A stretch of 45,147 nt of DNA from an uncultured Elusimicrobia bacterium (GTDB taxonomy: Bacteria; Elusimicrobiota; Elusimicrobia; Elusimicrobiales; UBA9959), in NCBI GenBank assembly GCA_903917735.1, contig CAIXBR010000084.1:1-45147 (forward strand), read 5' to 3'. How positions within the stretch are numbered: position 1 is the first letter of the stretch; every line of letters starts with the position of its first letter. Below, piece by piece: positions 42,289-45,147 of this stretch. The notes under the pieces are model-generated. The model was not told the origin of the DNA. It worked only from the letters and a program-made list of their open reading frames with translations, and ran no database searches. The translations under genes and the position numbers were made by a program.

Positions 42289-43188
42289 ATGCGAATACTT
42301 GAAGGCAAAACACTTTCGGCCGAAATACTCGGCGCACTGCCGGCCCGCGTAGAAGCGGTCCGGGCCAGGCTTGGCCGCCCGCCGGCACTGGCGATAATAA
42401 ACTACTTCGCAGACTCGCCGTCCGCCGTTTACGTGAAGCGCAAGATAGCCGCCTGCGAGAAACTGGGCATAACGGTGAAGCTTTTCGCGCCGAAGCCGGT
42501 TGAGGGCTACCCGGCCTTCAAGTCCCTGCTGGCCAGGCTGGGCTCCGACCCGGCTTACGACGCCATCATGCTGGAGCGCCCGCTGCCGGACGGCTTTGAA
42601 GCGCTGGAGACCTGGGACGCCCTGCCGGCGGCCAAGGACGTGGACGGCCTCTCTTCGCTGAACATGGGCCGCCTCTTCATAGCCAAGAAATTCTCCGAGA
42701 TAGAGGGGGGAGGCTATTTCTCTCCCTGCACTGCGCTGGCCGTCATACGTCTGCTGAGGTTCCACGGCATAAAACCCGCCGGCCTGAACATAGCCGTAGC
42801 GGGGCGGTCCGCCGTAGTGGGGCGGCCCCTGGCGCACATGCTGACGGCCCTGGACGCCACGGTCACGCTCTGCCACACCCGCACCAAAGACATTGCCGCC
42901 GTGTTCAGGAATTCGGACCTGGTGATAACGGCCATCGGCAAGGCCAAGTGGCTTAAAAAAGACATGCTGCCTGCGGGCATGACGGTGATAGATGTGGGCA
43001 CCAATTTCGACGAGAACGGAAAAATGTGCGGCGACGCGGATCTTGAGGACATAAAGCAGACCGCAGCCGCGGCCACACCGGTGCCGGGCGGGGTAGGCCC
43101 GGTGACGCTGGCCTGCCTGATAGAGGCGGCGGTGAGGGCCGCAGAACTGGCCCCCAAAACTGAAAAAGGCGGGATAATACTGACATGA
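42289..43188 (+). CDS. folD: Methylenetetrahydrofolate dehydrogenase/cyclohydrolase FolD
   Basis: Bifunctional folate one-carbon enzyme. VYVKRKIAACEKLGI carries the catalytic Tyr48 and Lys52; AAKDVDGL the conserved Asp; FSPCTALAVIRLL and the NADP loop VAGRSAVVGRPLAHML follow, ending PVPGGVGPVTLACLIEAA. The usual VQLPLP motif is MLERPLP here, so the nearly invariant Gln is Glu96. That residue takes part in cyclohydrolysis. 299 aa, normal length. Downstream genes follow by overlapping stops and starts. Confidence 0.9.
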   Translation: MRILEGKTLSAEILGALPARVEAVRARLGRPPALAIINYFADSPSAVYVKRKIAACEKLGITVKLFAPKPVEGYPAFKSLLARLGSDPAYDAIMLERPLPDGFEALETWDALPAAKDVDGLSSLNMGRLFIAKKFSEIEGGGYFSPCTALAVIRLLRFHGIKPAGLNIAVAGRSAVVGRPLAHMLTALDATVTLCHTRTKDIAAVFRNSDLVITAIGKAKWLKKDMLPAGMTVIDVGTNFDENGKMCGDADLEDIKQTAAAATPVPGGVGPVTLACLIEAAVRAAELAPKTEKGGIILT

Positions 43189-43772
43189 AAAAAACGCTTA
43201 ACCTTATAATACCCCTGCTGATGCTGGCGGCTTTCTGCCTGCCCGCCCTGGCGCAGGAAGAGTCGCAGGAAACGGCGCAGGGCTCATTATCAAGCGACAA
43301 CCCCGATGGCGCGGCAGCGTCCGCTTCTTCGGATAAAACCGACGCCCCGGCTGAAAAACCGGCCGCCAGGAAAACCGCGGCAAAAAATAAAAAGCGCGTA
43401 AAACAAGCCGCCCTGCCCGAGCCCGACGCCGCAGAGTCAGACTCCGCCGCAACCCAGGAGACGCCGGCCGCCAGGAAAGCCGCGGCAAAAAAGAAGGCCG
43501 CGAAGAAAAAAAAGAAGCCTGCCAAGCCCACCTCGGAATACAAATTCTCCTCCACGGATAACGCCCAGCCCTACAAATTCGACAGGGAAGCGAACCCGAT
43601 AATCAAGGAAAAGAAGAAGGCAAAGACGTCGAAGAAAAAGGCGAAAAAGCAATCCGCCTCCTCCGCTGCGCAGGCAGCCGCGGCCGCCAAGCTGAAGCCG
43701 GCGAAACCGATAGGCGCGGAAGACGCGCCCGCGAAAGACCAGCAGGGACAGGCCCCGCAGGAAGGCCAATAG
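43185..43772 (+). CDS. Secreted Lys/Ala-rich protein (195 aa)
   Basis: Signal peptide MKKTLNLIIPLLMLAAFCLPALA. The rest is low-complexity: an acidic Ser/Ala part, then blocks of Ala-Lys (ARKAAAKKKAAKKKKKPAKP, KAKTSKKKAKKQ) like histone H1 tails. About 45 residues between (SEYKFSSTDNAQPYKFDREA) are ordinary. Start overlaps folD by ATGA. In the envelope such a polycationic protein could bind anionic polymers or DNA; that is speculation. No known family. Confidence 0.7.
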   Translation: MKKTLNLIIPLLMLAAFCLPALAQEESQETAQGSLSSDNPDGAAASASSDKTDAPAEKPAARKTAAKNKKRVKQAALPEPDAAESDSAATQETPAARKAAAKKKAAKKKKKPAKPTSEYKFSSTDNAQPYKFDREANPIIKEKKKAKTSKKKAKKQSASSAAQAAAAAKLKPAKPIGAEDAPAKDQQGQAPQEGQ

Positions 43773-44254
43773 TGGCGGACCTGCTTGTAAAGCTCTACGC
43801 TATACCCTCCTCCACTCCGGAGACAGGGAAACTTAAGGCCGCCGGCATAGCGATAAAACGCGCCATCGGCCCGGAAAAGCAGGCCGTATCCGAATGGGTG
43901 GAGCAGAAATTCTCGCGGGCTTGGGCGTCGGAATGCGAAGTGGCGCTCTCGGCGCAGCCCGCCACCTGTTTCCTGGCCGTGAAGAATAAAAAAATAGTAG
44001 GCTTCGCCTGCTACGACTCCACCTCGAAAGGCTTTTTCGGCCCCATAGGCGTAGACGAGGCGGAACGGACAGGCGGCATAGGCAAGGCCCTCCTGATAAG
44101 GACCCTGGAAGCCATGCGCGAGGCAGGCTACGGCTACGGGGTGATAGGCTGGGCCGGCCCGGTGGATTTTTTTAAAAAGACGGTTGGAGCGACCATCATA
44201 GAAGGCTCCGAACCCGGTGTCTACAAGGACATGATCAAAGCCCCGCCCAGATGA
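43772..44254 (+). CDS. GNAT-family N-acetyltransferase (160 aa)
   Basis: GTG start at 43772 shares a base with the previous stop. Strands CFLAVKNKKIVGFACYDST, then FGPIGVDEAERTGGIGKALL, give the acetyl-CoA motif A (R/Q-x-x-G-x-G/A as RTGGIGKA), followed by the helix LIRTLEAMREAGYGYGVIG and VDFFKKTVGATII. Substrate unknown. The stop overlaps the methyltransferase start (ATGA). Confidence 0.85.
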   Translation: MADLLVKLYAIPSSTPETGKLKAAGIAIKRAIGPEKQAVSEWVEQKFSRAWASECEVALSAQPATCFLAVKNKKIVGFACYDSTSKGFFGPIGVDEAERTGGIGKALLIRTLEAMREAGYGYGVIGWAGPVDFFKKTVGATIIEGSEPGVYKDMIKAPPR

Positions 44255-44997
44255 AGATCTCCCACGAGTGGCATAAAAGTTTCTTCCGGAATTCCTTCTA
44301 CAACCCCGTCAATGCGGCCTCCTTGGCCAAAGCCCCGTCCGAAGCGGCTTTCGTGCTGAAACAGCTCAAATTGAAGAGAGACGCGGCCCTGCTGGACCTC
44401 TGTTGCGGGCCCGGCAGACATTCGGTGGTATTCGCGAAGAAGGGCCTTAATGTAACCGGCTATGATTTCTCCACGGAGTACCTGGCCGAGGCCGCCGCCA
44501 GCGCGAAAAAAGCGAAAGTCCCCCTTCGCCTGGTCCGAGGGGACATGCGCCGCCTGAAGTTCAGCGGCCAGTTCGACGCGGCGGTGAACCTGTTCACCAG
44601 TTTCGGCTATTTCCAGAGATTTTTAGACGACATAAAGACACTTAAGGGCGTGGCGCGGGCCCTCAAGCCGGGCGGGCTGTTCCTGATAGATCTCATCCAC
44701 GGGGATTATGCCCGCAAGAACCTGCACCAGCGCTACTGGTACGACATGGGGGAGTTCTATCATCTTGAAGATGTAACGCTGACGGACGACGGGACATACA
44801 ACACCTGGACCAGGATATGGAAAAAGGGCGGGAAAACACAGAAAAGAACTTTTTTTAGTCGTTTTTACGGCAAGGAACGCCTCTCCTGCGCCCTCAATAA
44901 AGCAGGACTGAAGCCTCTCCGGTTCTGGGGGGATTTCAAAGGCAGCAGGCTCTCCGAGAACCGCAACCGCCTTATCTGCCTGGCGCGCAAGTCTTGA
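44251..44997 (+). CDS. SAM-dependent class I methyltransferase (248 aa)
   Basis: Rossmann motif I is LLDLCCGPGRHSVVFAKKG, with acidic end of strand two VTGYDFSTEYLAEA, motif II RLVRGDMRRLKF and post-motif ALKPGGLFLIDLIH. The C-terminal part (YWYDMGEFYHLEDVTLTDDG) is the substrate-side beta-sheet of small-molecule or protein methyltransferases. Substrate unknown. Last gene of the folD operon. Confidence 0.88.
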   Translation: MKISHEWHKSFFRNSFYNPVNAASLAKAPSEAAFVLKQLKLKRDAALLDLCCGPGRHSVVFAKKGLNVTGYDFSTEYLAEAAASAKKAKVPLRLVRGDMRRLKFSGQFDAAVNLFTSFGYFQRFLDDIKTLKGVARALKPGGLFLIDLIHGDYARKNLHQRYWYDMGEFYHLEDVTLTDDGTYNTWTRIWKKGGKTQKRTFFSRFYGKERLSCALNKAGLKPLRFWGDFKGSRLSENRNRLICLARKS

Positions 44998-45011
44998 TAA
45001 AAAAGCCAATC

Positions 45012-45050
45012 GGGTAGGAGGCGGGTGATTAGCTCACCCGCCGTCCTCCC
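45012..45050. other. Long GC-rich hairpin and possible gene remains at the right edge
   Basis: GGCGGGTGA/TCACCCGCC forms a perfect 9-bp stem with a TTAGC loop, extended by AGGA/TCCT (one bulged G) and GGG/CCC. On the minus strand a frame ending at TGA 45034-45036 reads QERHWELIGG then IILVGNRKVVWEDGG, and a second frame open to the edge and ending at 45090-45092 reads LEQLIEANIRIFRNGTGN. Together they look like the two halves of one frameshifted C-terminus entering from outside the window. The hairpin could be its terminator, but the T-run is 13 nt away. Confidence 0.35.
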
Positions 45051-45147
45051 ACACCACCTTTCTATTACCCACAAGTATGATGCCACCTATCAATTCCCAG
45101 TGCCGTTCCTGAAAATACGAATATTAGCTTCGATGAGTTGCTCTAGA

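Noticed and set aside
45012..45060. Group II intron 3' domain
   Set aside because: The hairpin shape is similar, but no domain V sequence and no reverse transcriptase are visible.

Overview
The window is a 45 kb piece of a moderately GC-rich chromosome from a bacterium with two membranes. Evidence for an outer membrane is a KdsC-type phosphatase, a TolC-like channel with a MacA/MacB pump, a beta-barrel-like protein and many small secreted proteins. MutS is paired with a MutL that carries its own endonuclease motif, so repair is of the MutH-independent kind. The overall style (tight operons, many lineage-specific secreted proteins, a VGIGTT-repeat surface protein) makes me suspect Elusimicrobiota, but no 16S rRNA or other decisive marker is present, so this is an impression. 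I found no tRNA, rRNA, CRISPR array or complete insertion sequence.

Left part (1-11.6 kb, all minus strand): a large VGIGTT-repeat surface protein interrupted by an in-frame TAG; a multi-pass membrane protein fused to a P-loop NTPase, with a decayed nikR-like reading frame directly in front; a membrane protein; a lipoprotein; aspartate-semialdehyde dehydrogenase; a secreted protein; then parB and parA. Upstream of parA lies an AT-rich, gene-poor stretch with three identical 18-bp palindromes that look like lengthened parS sites. Further on come a minus-strand terminator, a frameshifted DUF2089 gene, a run of five hairpins and a small helix-turn-helix gene with paired TGTTAACA boxes. This is the segregation locus and may lie near the replication origin, though I saw no clear DnaA boxes or dnaA.

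Middle (11.6-25.8 kb): a plus-strand group (SDR-type sugar-nucleotide protein, KdsC-like phosphatase, secreted protein, CcdA-like protein); pyrimidine genes in two minus-strand operons (pyrF-pyrE, and nitroreductase-two membrane proteins-pyrC-pyrD); a Pro/Gln/His-repeat protein; a PAS-domain protein; mutL; a CPBP protease; and a secreted protein built of five repeats of about 67 residues. Downstream of pyrD is a terminator and a short second pyrD-like fragment whose differences are mostly synonymous.

Right part (25.8-45.1 kb): a beta-barrel-like protein and a clostripain-like secreted protease among interspersed repeats and a small palindromic element with 9-bp flanking repeats; mutS; a tRNA-dihydrouridine synthase; two small proteins; a tolC-macA-macB pump operon; a two-gene flavin/iron-sulfur amine dehydrogenase; and a plus-strand run of a secreted protein, folD, a Lys/Ala-rich secreted protein, a GNAT acetyltransferase and a methyltransferase. 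The right edge holds a strong hairpin and what may be remains of another minus-strand gene.

The best candidates for something undescribed are the membrane/NTPase fusion with its nikR remnant, the parS-variant and hairpin region with the TGTTAACA regulator, the amber-interrupted surface protein, and the single-chain iron-sulfur/flavin dehydrogenase subunit.
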